From assembly GCA_012271065.1 (NCBI GenBank), contig JAAXHE010000175.1, positions 1-30,901 on the forward strand: a DNA stretch of 30,901 bases, written 5' to 3'. The translations under genes were made by a program, and so were the position numbers. Shown here in pieces: positions 16,259 through 24,864 of this stretch. The notes under the pieces were generated by a model. It was not told the DNA's origin. It searched no databases and saw only the letters and a list, made by a program, of their open reading frames with translations. The DNA is from Candidatus Latescibacterota bacterium. GTDB taxonomy: Bacteria; Latescibacterota; UBA2968; GCA-2709665. The number at the start of each line of letters is the position of its first letter. The first letter of the stretch is position 1.

Positions 16259-18703
16259 TTACTCCGCGGCGGCCGCGGCCGGTTTCCCGGAGCGCTGCCG
16301 CCAATACCATGCGGCGGCGCAGGCGATGGCGAAGAGGGTGGAAAGGAGGGTAATCCAGCGACAGGCCGTGGCAACGGGATCGAGGAACCGGAGTACGACC
16401 CGGTGTTCGCCCGCGGGTACGACGACCGCCTTCCAGGCGTAGTTGGCCCTCAACAGCGGTTGCTCCTTCCCGTCCACCAGGGCGTGCCAGAAGGGATGGT
16501 AATTCTCTGAGACCACGAGCAGCCGGGTGCCGCCGGTTTTGACGTTGAGTTCGATATATCCGCTGCGTTCGTCGTACGCGACCTTCTCGACGTGGTCCTG
16601 AGATCGCGTGTCCGTGCTGTCTGCCGACAATCCTTCAGGCTCGGACTCCAGGATCACGGTCTCATCGGGCCTGAACCCGGGTTCCGATAGCAGTTCCAGG
16701 ATCCGGTCTTCGTCGGTTTCGATCCGGTAACCGGGCGCCAGGTAGAACCAGGGCAGCGCGAACTCGTTCCTGTAGATGTGCAGGCCGTTGGTGATCACGG
16801 ACGCGGGCGCGTCCGGAAAGGGTTCCCCGGTCACGACGTAGCGGGTGTTCAGCAGATTCAGGATGGGGAACTTCCGGAGGTATTGGGGTTCGGTCATCCG
16901 GTCGTAGCGCAGCATCGTGAAAGGTTCGTGATAGTCCACGCGGACCCGGTCGACGATCGTTCGTTTGCCGGCGCCCAGATGCGGCGGGGGAACGGAGAGC
17001 TGCGATACGTACAGAACGCGGTACAGGTCGGGGTCCTGTTCGAAGTGGCGCAGCATACCCCCGTAGACGCGCTCGGGCGGGGGCTGCATGTCCGGGTCGA
17101 AATATCGGAGGAACTGCCGGTCGATCCGCCAGGTGTCGAAGAGCATCAGGGGAACGAGCAGGCATGCGAAGACGGCCGGGGATATGCCGCCGCCCAGGCG
17201 TCTCCACGTCAGAATGGCCAGGACGGACACGAGCAGGGCGGCAAAAGTGGCGCCGCGGCTGAGGTTGGGCGCGTTTGCCTGCGCGACGCGGACGGCCGCT
17301 TCGGGAATATCGGACCAGAAGATTCCGGTCCACGCGTTCACGGCGCTCTGGGGCGCCAGGGCGACGCCCAGCAGAAGGGCCACCGAGAGCCCGGCGCCGA
17401 TCGCGAGATTGCGCCGCGTCCGGGGGGTAACGTCGGTCGGATAGAGGACACGCTGCAGTCCATTGGCCGCGAGAACGCAGGCGGGGAACGCGAACAGAAA
17501 CGCGATCATGCCCGGCGCCCTGAGCACCTTCATCCCGGGAATGTATCGGTACGCGTACCCATGCACGAAGGTATGGGGCCCGAGAGCGAACGCCAGGGCG
17601 AAGAAAAAGAGCAGAAGGAAGATCCAGATTCTCGGGTCGCGGCGGACGCGCCCCAGGGCCAGCGCGGCGAAGAAGAGAACGGCGATGCCGAAATATTCGG
17701 AGTTGAGTTTAAATGGATTGCGGCCCCAATAGTTTCGTTTTCTCCGGTCCGGGTCGTCGAAGTGCGCGAATTCCGGTACGACCAGCGAAGCGACTTCCTC
17801 GGGGTGCAGCGACCACGTCTGCGCGTATTCGAGGCCCTTGCCTTCGCCGCCCCCGAGCGCCCTTCTCGATTCCGTTCGGGTGTACCAGTATTGCGGAAAC
17901 ACGCCCATGGCTCCGATGCCCAGGCCCAGACAGACCGCGCCGGCGCTGAGAAGGCTTCGGCGCAGGGCTGCCGCGATGTCTGTCTCGCCGTACAGGAACT
18001 GTGCGAGCCGGGCGGCGAAAATGATGCCCAGGCCGCAGAGGGTATAGTACAGCATCTGCAGGTGCGGCGTGTAGATGCCCGCGCCGATCGCGACCGACAG
18101 AACGAGGTAGTAGATGGGGCGGCCGGTCTCCATGCCGCGGTACAGCCCCCAGACCATGAGCGGGAAAAGGCCGATAACCAGCATTTTTGCTTCGTGGCCG
18201 GCGTAGATGAAGGTGAGCAGGGCGGGCGCGGAGGCATACGCGATGCCGGTGAGCCAGGCGGTGAGGGGCTTCATGCCGAAACCGCGTATACAGAGATACA
18301 TGAAATAGCCGGCCATGAACATGGCGAAGAAATACCGCCAGCCCAGAAGCCGGTGCCGGGTTGTAAACAGGGCGATGATCTCCAGCGGGAAATAGCTCGA
18401 CGTCCGCTGGCCGGTCACCGGGGTGCCGCCGAGATACCGCGTCCAGTTGGCGGGGGCCAGGTTGGCCAGTTTTTCCAGGAATGGCTCGCGTCCCTTGTGA
18501 AATTCCCTTCCCGTGTCCTGACCGAGAATGACGTGATCGGTAAACACAAACCCCGCGAAGTAGACTACGCTCAGGAGCAGGAAGAACACGACAGGCGCCC
18601 ACGGCGAGGCGAGCCAGGGACCGAAACGGTCGGAGAGGCTCTTCGAAGGCTCCGGCCGTGGCGTTGCGGGACGTCGGACGGCTCCTTTTCTTCGCTTGCT
18701 CAC
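16259..18703 (-). CDS. YfhO-type large membrane protein
   Basis: The 814-residue protein starts with an Arg/Lys-rich cytoplasmic tail and a first helix around VVFFLLLSVVYFAGFVF. About a dozen helices up to residue ~500 follow, then a ~250-residue extracytoplasmic domain and a last helix (WITLLSTLFAIACAAAWYW). The signature near the C-terminus, NYHPFWHALVDGKEQPLLRA then VVVPAGEHRVVLRF, is diagnostic of YfhO/GT-C-related proteins. LGQDTGREFHKGREPF, after the first helix, contains the acidic loop expected of GT-C enzymes. The Bacillus relative is linked to lipoteichoic acid glycosylation; transfer from a polyprenyl-phosphate sugar onto a glycan or lipid is inferred. The start is GTG 18703 with GGAG seven bases upstream. 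It follows the GT2 gene by 21 bases, a typical pairing because such GT2 enzymes can make the polyprenyl-phosphate donor. Confidence 0.85.
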   Translation of the reverse strand: MSKRRKGAVRRPATPRPEPSKSLSDRFGPWLASPWAPVVFFLLLSVVYFAGFVFTDHVILGQDTGREFHKGREPFLEKLANLAPANWTRYLGGTPVTGQRTSSYFPLEIIALFTTRHRLLGWRYFFAMFMAGYFMYLCIRGFGMKPLTAWLTGIAYASAPALLTFIYAGHEAKMLVIGLFPLMVWGLYRGMETGRPIYYLVLSVAIGAGIYTPHLQMLYYTLCGLGIIFAARLAQFLYGETDIAAALRRSLLSAGAVCLGLGIGAMGVFPQYWYTRTESRRALGGGEGKGLEYAQTWSLHPEEVASLVVPEFAHFDDPDRRKRNYWGRNPFKLNSEYFGIAVLFFAALALGRVRRDPRIWIFLLLFFFALAFALGPHTFVHGYAYRYIPGMKVLRAPGMIAFLFAFPACVLAANGLQRVLYPTDVTPRTRRNLAIGAGLSVALLLGVALAPQSAVNAWTGIFWSDIPEAAVRVAQANAPNLSRGATFAALLVSVLAILTWRRLGGGISPAVFACLLVPLMLFDTWRIDRQFLRYFDPDMQPPPERVYGGMLRHFEQDPDLYRVLYVSQLSVPPPHLGAGKRTIVDRVRVDYHEPFTMLRYDRMTEPQYLRKFPILNLLNTRYVVTGEPFPDAPASVITNGLHIYRNEFALPWFYLAPGYRIETDEDRILELLSEPGFRPDETVILESEPEGLSADSTDTRSQDHVEKVAYDERSGYIELNVKTGGTRLLVVSENYHPFWHALVDGKEQPLLRANYAWKAVVVPAGEHRVVLRFLDPVATACRWITLLSTLFAIACAAAWYWRQRSGKPAAAAAE

Positions 18704-18724
18704 GTTTGATCTCCAGGGTTCATG

Positions 18725-19468
18725 TCAGGCATCCGCGTGCCTCGTTTCGGGTACGGTTTCCGGCCCCCGTCCAAGATACGTGGTTGCAAAAGCGTAGAAA
18801 TACCAGCGCAGGTATTCCGGCAGCCAACGGATGACTCTGAAGCGGCTTCGGCCGGAGGTCCTTTCGAACCACGCCGCGGGGACGTCCGCGATGTTCCATC
18901 CCAGCCGGTGACATTTGACCAGCAGTTCGATCCCGTAGGCGAAACCCGCGGAGGATTCAATCCTTGCGCGGTCCAGCAGTCGCCTGGAGAACAGGCGAAG
19001 TCCGTTGCTTGCGTCCCTGGCGGGAAGCCGCGCCAGATAATAAAGGGTGAAGGAGGAGCTCCTGACAAGCAGAGATTTCAGCCAGGGCGCGCCGACCATG
19101 CAACCGCCCCGAATGAACCGGCTGGCGCAGACGACGTGGCAGCCGTTCAGGTATTCCCGATACATCGCGTCGATGATGGGGGCGTTGAAGCTATCGTCGG
19201 CCGGCCACATGATCGCGGCGGGCGCGTCTCCTTCGTCGAAGCCCGTGACGACGGCCCCGTGCGCCCCCCGCCCACGGTTCCGGACCCTGACGATTTCGCA
19301 TCGGGCGTCATTGAAATCCTTCAGGGCGTCCAGCGTGTCGTCCGACTCTTCGTCGTAGCAGATCAGCACCCGGAAAGGCGTTCTCGTCGCATCGCACAGT
19401 GCGTTGAGTACCTTCAGGATGTTGCCGCCCTCGTTGTACACGGGGATGACGATGTCGAGATCGGGCAT
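18725..19468 (-). CDS. Family 2 glycosyltransferase, DPM1-like
   Basis: The 247-residue protein starts with LDIVIPVYNEGGNILKVL, then has VLICYDEESDDTLDAL and IMWPADDSFNAP, the metal-binding acidic pair of GT2 polyprenyl-phosphate glycosyltransferases. ASRFIRGGCMVGAPWLKSL and SNGLRLFSRRLLDRA follow, as in dolichyl-phosphate mannosyltransferases. There is no C-terminal pair of membrane helices, unlike GtrB/ArnC, so it is the short soluble class. It probably loads a sugar on a polyprenyl phosphate for the adjacent YfhO-like protein (inference from pairing and order). The donor is not determined. Confidence 0.87.
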   Translation of the reverse strand: MPDLDIVIPVYNEGGNILKVLNALCDATRTPFRVLICYDEESDDTLDALKDFNDARCEIVRVRNRGRGAHGAVVTGFDEGDAPAAIMWPADDSFNAPIIDAMYREYLNGCHVVCASRFIRGGCMVGAPWLKSLLVRSSSFTLYYLARLPARDASNGLRLFSRRLLDRARIESSAGFAYGIELLVKCHRLGWNIADVPAAWFERTSGRSRFRVIRWLPEYLRWYFYAFATTYLGRGPETVPETRHADA

Positions 19469-19514
19469 GATCGGGATTCATTCTCTCGGATCGACGAAAC
19501 CTTCGCTCATTGAT

Positions 19515-20765
19515 TCAGGCCTCCACGATTCGCGGCGACGGAAGCGGGACGATGTACTTCCCCCTGAAACCCCTGCGCGTGAGTTTGGGCATCAGCTCCC
19601 CGGCGATGTGCCAGGAGAAGAGCAGCGCGTATTCCGGCTGATCGCTGAACAGTACGGACTCTTCGAGTACGGGGATGCGGGTGCCCGGCATGTACTTTCC
19701 GATTTTGTGCGAACCCTTTATTTCCAGGACGCAGTCGATCGTTTCGTGGTCCAGTCCGGTATATGCAATGAGGGTGCTCGCGCGGGAAGGAGCGCCGATG
19801 CCGTAGATCCGCCCGCCGGGAGCCCTGACGTCCCGCAGCAGGCCCAGGAGGTCCAGTTTGCTCTGCAGAACGTCCGCGGCGAAGCGGCGGTAGGTTTCGG
19901 GGTCGAGCAGGCCGGCCCGTTGTTCTTCTTTCAGCTGATTCCAAACGGACGGATCCACCGGGTATTGTCCCCTGCGGGCGGCAAAGACGCGGATGGAACC
20001 GCCGTGCGTGGGGATGCGTTCGACGTGGAAGATCTCCAGCCCGTGTTTTTCCAGGAGGAATTTCAGGCTGTGCAGAGAATAGTACCTGAGATGCTCGTGG
20101 TAGACGGTGTCGTACTGCAGCGTCCCGATCAGGTCCAGCAGGTAGTGGGATTCGGAGACGAAGACCCCGGTTTCGTCCAGGACGTGCAGAATCCCGGCTA
20201 CGACCTCGTCGATTTCGGGCATGTGCGCGAAGACGTTGGTTGCGGTCACAAGGCTGGCGGGGCCGTATTCGTCGGCAACCCTCCGCGCGGTCTCGGAAGA
20301 AAAAAAAGCCTGGAGGCTGTGGATACCCCTCTCGTTTGCAAGCCGGGCCCTGTCCGTGGGGTCGATGCCCAGGACCCTGCAGCCCCCTGCCTTGAAGTTG
20401 GCCAGCAGCGTGCCGTCGTTGGAGCCGATGTCGATGACAAACGAGGAGCTGTTGACGTCCAGCCGGTCCCTGCACCGTTCGAACAGGTCCGCGAAATTCT
20501 CCCTGAGAATGCGTGTGGTGCCGCTCGTGTAGGGATACCCCGGCGGAAACAGAATTTCCGGGTCCACCTGGCAGCCGATCTGCACCAGGTGCGAGTCCGG
20601 GCAGTAGAGAAGCTCCAGGGGGTACCTGGCTCGTTCGACGGGCGGCGCGCCCACCGGTTGCATGTCGTTCACCGGGGGCACGAAACCCAGAAACAGAACG
20701 GACTGAAGGTTCGCGGATTGGCTGATCTGGCAGCGGGTGACCTTTCGGGAGGTTGCGGGCGGCAC
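19515..20765 (-). CDS. NDP-hexose C-methyltransferase-like protein
   Basis: The 416-residue protein has the three-part plan of sugar C-methyltransferases. First comes a small N-terminal metal-binding-type region (residues 1-90), then a SAM-binding core (FVIDIGSNDGTLLANFKAGG; SLVTATNVFAHMPEIDEVV) and a C-terminal domain (GGRIYGIGAPSRASTLIAY) ending in the usual LFSWHIAGELMPKL. YHEHLRYYSLHSL is a conserved family motif. The two CxxC pairs expected in the N-terminal region both read CxxS here (CQIS and CPDS), so zinc may not be bound; this may be a subfamily trait. GTG 20765 is chosen because AGGAGG (20773-20778) lies seven bases upstream. The open frame reaches 20819, but that would overlap the epimerase end. 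It likely methylates or otherwise modifies a keto-sugar nucleotide. Confidence 0.8.
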   Translation of the reverse strand: MPPATSRKVTRCQISQSANLQSVLFLGFVPPVNDMQPVGAPPVERARYPLELLYCPDSHLVQIGCQVDPEILFPPGYPYTSGTTRILRENFADLFERCRDRLDVNSSSFVIDIGSNDGTLLANFKAGGCRVLGIDPTDRARLANERGIHSLQAFFSSETARRVADEYGPASLVTATNVFAHMPEIDEVVAGILHVLDETGVFVSESHYLLDLIGTLQYDTVYHEHLRYYSLHSLKFLLEKHGLEIFHVERIPTHGGSIRVFAARRGQYPVDPSVWNQLKEEQRAGLLDPETYRRFAADVLQSKLDLLGLLRDVRAPGGRIYGIGAPSRASTLIAYTGLDHETIDCVLEIKGSHKIGKYMPGTRIPVLEESVLFSDQPEYALLFSWHIAGELMPKLTRRGFRGKYIVPLPSPRIVEA

Positions 20766-20797
20766 GCGTGCGCCTCCTGCTCGATGTCGCGGATTCG

Positions 20798-21760
20798 TCA
20801 ACGGTCCGCCAGGTACCAATCGATGGTGCCCGCCAGACCCTCGCGGAGCGAGATCCGGGGCCGGTATCCGAGGGCCCTGAGTTTGTCGATGCCGGGGCGC
20901 CTTCTGTGGGGGCTGCCGGCTGTCAACGCGCCCGGGATGATCTTGAAATCCCTGCCGATGCGTTCGAAGATCAGCTCCACGAGACGCCGGACGGCGACTT
21001 CGGCGTCGTCGCCGATATGGTAGATATTGAGGTGTGCGCCTTTTTCCAGGACAATGGCAAGCCCGTCGGTAAAGTCGTCGATGTGTACGAAGGCCCGGGT
21101 CTGCGAGCCGTCGCCCTGTATCGGAAACGGTACCGCGCCGCGAGTATGTTCGGTTGCGAGTGCGGCCGCCCTCAGGACGAGTTGAGGAATGACGTGCTCG
21201 CGGCCCATGTCAGGCCCGTACACGTTGTGCGGGCGGATGACGAAGACGCGCTCAAAGTGCCTCCGGCCGTAGTTCAGGGCCATGAGTTCGCTGATGATCT
21301 TGCTGCCGCCGTAGGAATAGCGCGGATTCAGGGGGTCCGGAACGGAGAGTGGCGCCGTTTCGTCCGTGGGAATGCTCGGCGGGGTCTGGTACACTTCGGA
21401 GCTGGAGGCGAGGACGTATTCGGGCACGTCGTGCTTCAGGCAGGCGTCGATGGTGTTCACGATGCCCTTCACGCCCACGTCGAGGACGATTTCAGGTTTG
21501 CTGTAGAACCACTCGGTGCCGTTCACGGAGGCCAGGTGGCAGAGGCTTTCCACGCCCCGGGCGGCCCTCCGGACGGCATCGGCATCCCGGACGTCCGCAT
21601 CGATGAATTCCACGTGGTCCCGTATGTCCTTAAGGCGTCCGGCGCACCCCCTGGACTGATCGTCGAGAACCCGGACCCGGTGACCGTCGTGAAGCAGGCG
21701 GCGTACCAGTGAGGAACCGATGAATCCGGCGCCGCCCGTGACCAGGTAGAGCTTACTCAC
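20798..21760 (-). CDS. NAD-dependent sugar epimerase/dehydratase (extended SDR)
   Basis: The 320-residue enzyme has the nucleotide-binding motif GGAGFIG (residues 9-15), an ASSSEVYQ serine loop (119-125) and the catalytic pair Y150/K154 in RYSYGGSK. VIRPHNVYGPDMG and FVHIDDFTDGLAIVL are the substrate-side motifs of UDP-glucose 4-epimerase/dTDP-glucose dehydratase relatives. It would act on a nucleotide sugar feeding the cluster's glycosyltransferases; whether it epimerises or dehydrates is not clear. Its start overlaps the upstream dehydrogenase stop by eight bases, so the two are probably coupled in translation. Confidence 0.88.
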   Translation of the reverse strand: MSKLYLVTGGAGFIGSSLVRRLLHDGHRVRVLDDQSRGCAGRLKDIRDHVEFIDADVRDADAVRRAARGVESLCHLASVNGTEWFYSKPEIVLDVGVKGIVNTIDACLKHDVPEYVLASSSEVYQTPPSIPTDETAPLSVPDPLNPRYSYGGSKIISELMALNYGRRHFERVFVIRPHNVYGPDMGREHVIPQLVLRAAALATEHTRGAVPFPIQGDGSQTRAFVHIDDFTDGLAIVLEKGAHLNIYHIGDDAEVAVRRLVELIFERIGRDFKIIPGALTAGSPHRRRPGIDKLRALGYRPRISLREGLAGTIDWYLADR

Positions 21761-22955
21761 GGTTCAGAAACCCCCAGATATCCACGACGGGTCTGTCTCT
21801 CAGGTCCAGCCGCCGGTACGCGGCGTGCGGCACGCACAGGACCAGCAGGTCGCTCCGTTCCATAACCTCCCGGACGGGCAGCAGGTTCGGGTCAGTGGTC
21901 ACGTACGGGTCCGTGGTCAACACCTCCCGGGCCCGGAATGCGAGGATGTCCTTCATCTTGTAGCTCAGCGAAAACCGGGTGTCGTCGCTGTCGGCCTTGA
22001 AGGCCATGCCCAGGAGGCCGATGCGGAGGCGGCGCAGGTCGCCGAACCGGTTGCGAATCTCTTCGACCAGGTAGTTCACCAGGCCCTGGTTGACGTTCAT
22101 GGCCGCCTGTCCCAGTGTGAATCCGTCGCTGGCGAAGGCGGCCAGCTGCATAGTATCCTTCAGCAGGCACGGGCCCGCCGCGAATCCGGCCGAGGGGATG
22201 TCCCGGGCGCGCGGATAGTCTTTTTTCATTCCTTCGAGCACCCGGCTGTAGTCCACGCCCGCGGCGTTTGCGATCGTATAGAACTGGTTCGCGGTTGCAA
22301 ACTGGATGTAGCGGTAGGCATTGCTGAACAGTTTCGCGAATTCGGCTTCGATGGGCGTCAGGCGAACGATCCCCGGCGAGATCCGGCTGAAGAGGGCGGC
22401 CGCTTCCCGCTCGGCTTCGGGCGTGGCGCCGCTGACGATCTGGGTGAGCAGCTGGATCTCTTCGATGGCCTGGCCCTGAACGATGCGCTCGGGGCAAAAG
22501 GAGACCCTTGTGTTTCTGCCGTTCGCCCGCAGGTAGTCGTACAGCCAGTCCGTGGTACCAGGGGAGACCGTGGACCGCAGTACGACAAGCTGGTCGTCGG
22601 ATAGATGGGGGAGCATATCGTCCGCGAGGCTCTTGAACGTCGAGAGTATCGGCTTCGAGAGTTCGTCCGCGGGCGTGCCGATGGTCACGATCACATTGGC
22701 GGCGCGGGCCACGGACGATGTGTCGGACGAGACGCTCAGGCGGCCTTCCGCGAGCGCACTGGCGAGGAGTTCCCCGGCGTCCTTTTCAGCGAACGGCATC
22801 TGTCCGGCGCCGATCGACTCGAGAGCGGCTTCGTTGACGTCGCAGACGATGACGCGAAAGCCCTTGTCGGCGAAGGTCAGCGCCAGCGGCAGACCCACCC
22901 GGCCGGCCCCGCCCACAATGCAGATGTCATTTGCGTATCCGGTGGTCATATGCAC
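21753..22955 (-). CDS. UDP-sugar 6-dehydrogenase family protein
   Basis: The 400-residue protein has an N-terminal Rossmann motif (IVGGAGRVGLPLA, 13-25) and the CPERIVQGQA motif (154-163). The central-domain motif EFAKLFSNAYRY (205-216) includes the Lys/Asn pair. The catalytic cysteine C263 sits in AAGPCLLKD, followed by K266 and D267, and the third domain has GMAFKADSDDTRFSLSYKM. These are the signatures of UDP-glucose/UDP-ManNAc 6-dehydrogenases, which oxidise C6 in two NAD steps to a uronic acid. The VGLPLA and EEIQLLTQIVSGAT stretches fit the UDP-HexNAc branch slightly better, but substrate assignment is inference. The start is GTG 22955, or ATG two codons later. It supplies a sugar acid to the glycan made here. 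Confidence 0.88.
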   Translation of the reverse strand: MHMTTGYANDICIVGGAGRVGLPLALTFADKGFRVIVCDVNEAALESIGAGQMPFAEKDAGELLASALAEGRLSVSSDTSSVARAANVIVTIGTPADELSKPILSTFKSLADDMLPHLSDDQLVVLRSTVSPGTTDWLYDYLRANGRNTRVSFCPERIVQGQAIEEIQLLTQIVSGATPEAEREAAALFSRISPGIVRLTPIEAEFAKLFSNAYRYIQFATANQFYTIANAAGVDYSRVLEGMKKDYPRARDIPSAGFAAGPCLLKDTMQLAAFASDGFTLGQAAMNVNQGLVNYLVEEIRNRFGDLRRLRIGLLGMAFKADSDDTRFSLSYKMKDILAFRAREVLTTDPYVTTDPNLLPVREVMERSDLLVLCVPHAAYRRLDLRDRPVVDIWGFLNRE

Positions 22956-22996
22956 AATGGCTCGTTGAGCCTATTGGGAACCTGGTTTCAAGGTAG

Positions 22997-23016
22997 GGCA
23001 GACAATCCTTTCTGCC
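22997..23016. repeat. GGCAGA hairpin in GTAGGGCAGAC motif
   Basis: GGCAGA (22997-23002), loop CAATCCTT, TCTGCC (23011-23016), in the 103-base gap between the GT4 gene and the dehydrogenase. It begins with GTAGGG like the element at 14252, and its arms vary in step (CAGAC instead of CGACC). Confidence 0.55.
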
Positions 23017-23058
23017 GAAGCCGATCTGCTCCACCCTGTCAAGCCAGGGTTCAAGATA

Positions 23059-24162
23059 TCACCTCAGCGACCGTTCATATACGCGCTCCTGTTCCCGGGC
23101 AATCCGGTCCCAGGAAAAGTTGGCGGCCCACGCCCTCCCGTTGTTGCCGAGATCCGCGCGCAGGCGGGAGTTCTCGAGCAGCCGATTCATGGCGCCCGCG
23201 AGCGCTTCCGGGTCCTCCGCCGGCACCAGCAGGCCGGTTCGGCCGGGCTGGATGGCGTCGACGAGCCCGGGGATCTCCGTGCCGATCACCGCTTTTCCGA
23301 CGGCGCCGGACTCGATGGCGGCGATGCCCCACCCCTCGAATCGGGAGGGCTGACAGGTGAACAACGCGCCCGCGTAGAGGTTCCACTTTTCCGCTTCCGA
23401 GACCGGACCCGTGAGCTCTACCCTATCCGATATGCCCAGGGAACGGGAGATGGACATCAGTTCGTTCCGGCGCGCTGCGGTACCCCGTCCCGCCAGGACC
23501 AGGCGGACGTCCGGATGCGCCGGTTTCAGCCCGGCGAATGCCGGGAGCAGGACGTCGATGCCCTTGTTGTAGGTGTCCAGGCGCCCGAAGAAGAGAATAT
23601 AGTCCTCTTCGTGAGACTCCGCCAACGCAGGGTGACTCACGCCGTTGCATATCGTATCGATGGGCGTATTCGGGCGCGCTCGTCTCTCCAGGTGACGGGC
23701 GGTACTCGGAGAAACGGCGATGATCCGGCGGTGCAGCCGCGTGTGCAGGCTTTCGGCGGCGGCGGCCAGCAGCCCGATCCCGGGGTATTTCCGCATGGCG
23801 TGTGCGGCTATGGGATGGTGAAAAACCATCACCGACCGCGCCTGCCGGGATGGAAGCGCGTAAACGGGCGAGAACGCGGAGAAGTCGTACACCCAGAGGT
23901 CGAAGGGCCATTTCGCCAGCGCACGGGAAGCCAGCGCGGAGAAGCTCAGCCGGCTGAGCAGATAATTCCGGCCGGTCCCCACCCTTCGGACGCGGATGCC
24001 GTCGCGTTCTTCCTCCCTGGCGGCGCCGGGAAAGTGTCCCGTCAGGAGGGTGATCTCGTGACTTCCGGCGAGGCGGCGGTTGATTTCCATGGCCCTCACG
24101 GCGCCACCTCCTCCGCACCAGGGGTTGTCCACGTCGTCGTAGATGGTGTGGAGGATTCTCAT
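23059..24162 (-). CDS. Family 4 glycosyltransferase
   Basis: The 367-residue GT-B enzyme starts MRILHTIYDDVDNPWCGGGG; the glycine-rich loop after strand 1 binds the acceptor. The donor domain includes ILFFGRLDTYNKGIDVLLPA, RLVLAGRGTAARR and the E-x7-E motif in SRFEGWGIAAIESGAVGKA, followed by IPGLVDAIQPGRTGLLVP. All donor-site residues are present. It is separated from the rfaE2 gene by the inverted-end repeat at 24173-24289 and from the dehydrogenase by a hairpin gap. It presumably adds a sugar to the lipid-linked glycan. The start ATG at 24162 has no obvious ribosome site, perhaps because the repeat inserted just upstream. Confidence 0.88.
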   Translation of the reverse strand: MRILHTIYDDVDNPWCGGGGAVRAMEINRRLAGSHEITLLTGHFPGAAREEERDGIRVRRVGTGRNYLLSRLSFSALASRALAKWPFDLWVYDFSAFSPVYALPSRQARSVMVFHHPIAAHAMRKYPGIGLLAAAAESLHTRLHRRIIAVSPSTARHLERRARPNTPIDTICNGVSHPALAESHEEDYILFFGRLDTYNKGIDVLLPAFAGLKPAHPDVRLVLAGRGTAARRNELMSISRSLGISDRVELTGPVSEAEKWNLYAGALFTCQPSRFEGWGIAAIESGAVGKAVIGTEIPGLVDAIQPGRTGLLVPAEDPEALAGAMNRLLENSRLRADLGNNGRAWAANFSWDRIAREQERVYERSLR

Positions 24163-24172
24163 AATCAGGGGA

Positions 24173-24289
24173 GTAGAGGTAAGACGGGAGAAGAAGCCCT
24201 TGCCGATTTGTTCCTCCGACTTGCCTGCGGCATGAGAGGAAACCTTTCACGGCATGCGATCTCTTCCCTCTCCCGTCTTACGTCTTCCC
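24173..24289. repeat. ~117-bp inverted-end element, copy B
   Basis: The ends carry a perfect 12-bp inverted repeat: TAAGACGGGAGA (24180-24191) and TCTCCCGTCTTA (24269-24280). It aligns with 14697-14813 and fills most of the gap between the rfaE2 stop (24296) and the GT4 start (24162). It looks like a tiny non-autonomous element or a long-stem RNA element. Confidence 0.75.
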
Positions 24290-24295
24290 GCTTTC

Positions 24296-24820
24296 TTATG
24301 TCTCGGTTTCCAGGATGCGTTTGATGACGGCGGTGGTTGAGGTTTGGTACGCCGTGGATATGGTTACGGCGCGGCCGCCGGCGTCCTCCACGACCTCGCG
24401 GGCGACGATCTGGTCCGGCGAATAGTCCCCGCCCTTGACCAGGATGTCGGGCAGCAGGTCTCGAAGGATACCGTGCGGCGTGTCTTCCTCGAACACACAG
24501 ATATAGTCGACGGCTTCCAGGCCGGACAGCACGCCGATCCGTTCCTGGACCGACAGAATCGGTCTGCCTCTGCCCTTGATGCGCCGCACGGAGTCGTCGC
24601 TGTTGAGCGCCAGGAGGAGCGCGTCGCCCAGGGAACGCGCCCGCTGAAGAAATGCCACGTGGCCGGGATGGATCAGGTCGAAGCAGCCGTTGGTGAAAAC
24701 CAGTGTTGCCCCGGCCTCTCTGAGACGCCGCCGCACCCATCGGACCTGATCCGGCGTGAGGATCTTTTCCCCGGCGGCGTCGGGATCGAATCGTACGCGG
24801 GGCGCTTCGTCGGGAGTCAT
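24296..24820 (-). CDS. rfaE2: D-glycero-beta-D-manno-heptose 1-phosphate adenylyltransferase
   Basis: The 174-residue nucleotidyltransferase has TNGCFDLIHPGH (43-54), including the HxGH motif H51-H54. It continues with LLLALNSDDSVRRIKGRGRP, LSGLEAVDYICVFEEDTPHG and DILVKGGDYSPDQIVARE, and ends with a STTAVIKRI helix. This is the RfaE2/HldE C-terminal domain, which adds AMP to heptose-1-phosphate to give the ADP-heptose donor of LPS or S-layer glycans. Here it stands alone; the sugar kinase half (RfaE1) is not in the window. It is 44 bases downstream of hisB and 11 upstream of the repeat. ADP-heptose use by the cluster's glycosyltransferases is inferred from position. Confidence 0.92.
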   Translation of the reverse strand: MTPDEAPRVRFDPDAAGEKILTPDQVRWVRRRLREAGATLVFTNGCFDLIHPGHVAFLQRARSLGDALLLALNSDDSVRRIKGRGRPILSVQERIGVLSGLEAVDYICVFEEDTPHGILRDLLPDILVKGGDYSPDQIVAREVVEDAGGRAVTISTAYQTSTTAVIKRILETET

Positions 24821-24864
24821 GCTGAACCCAATGCGGATGGAGGTGCGGGCCGTGAAACAGTTTC

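Noticed and set aside
16778..18709. 643-codon plus-strand open frame across the YfhO-like gene
   Set aside because: Very rich in Gly, Arg, Glu and Asp with no hydrophobic core; antisense shadow of a GC-rich membrane protein gene.
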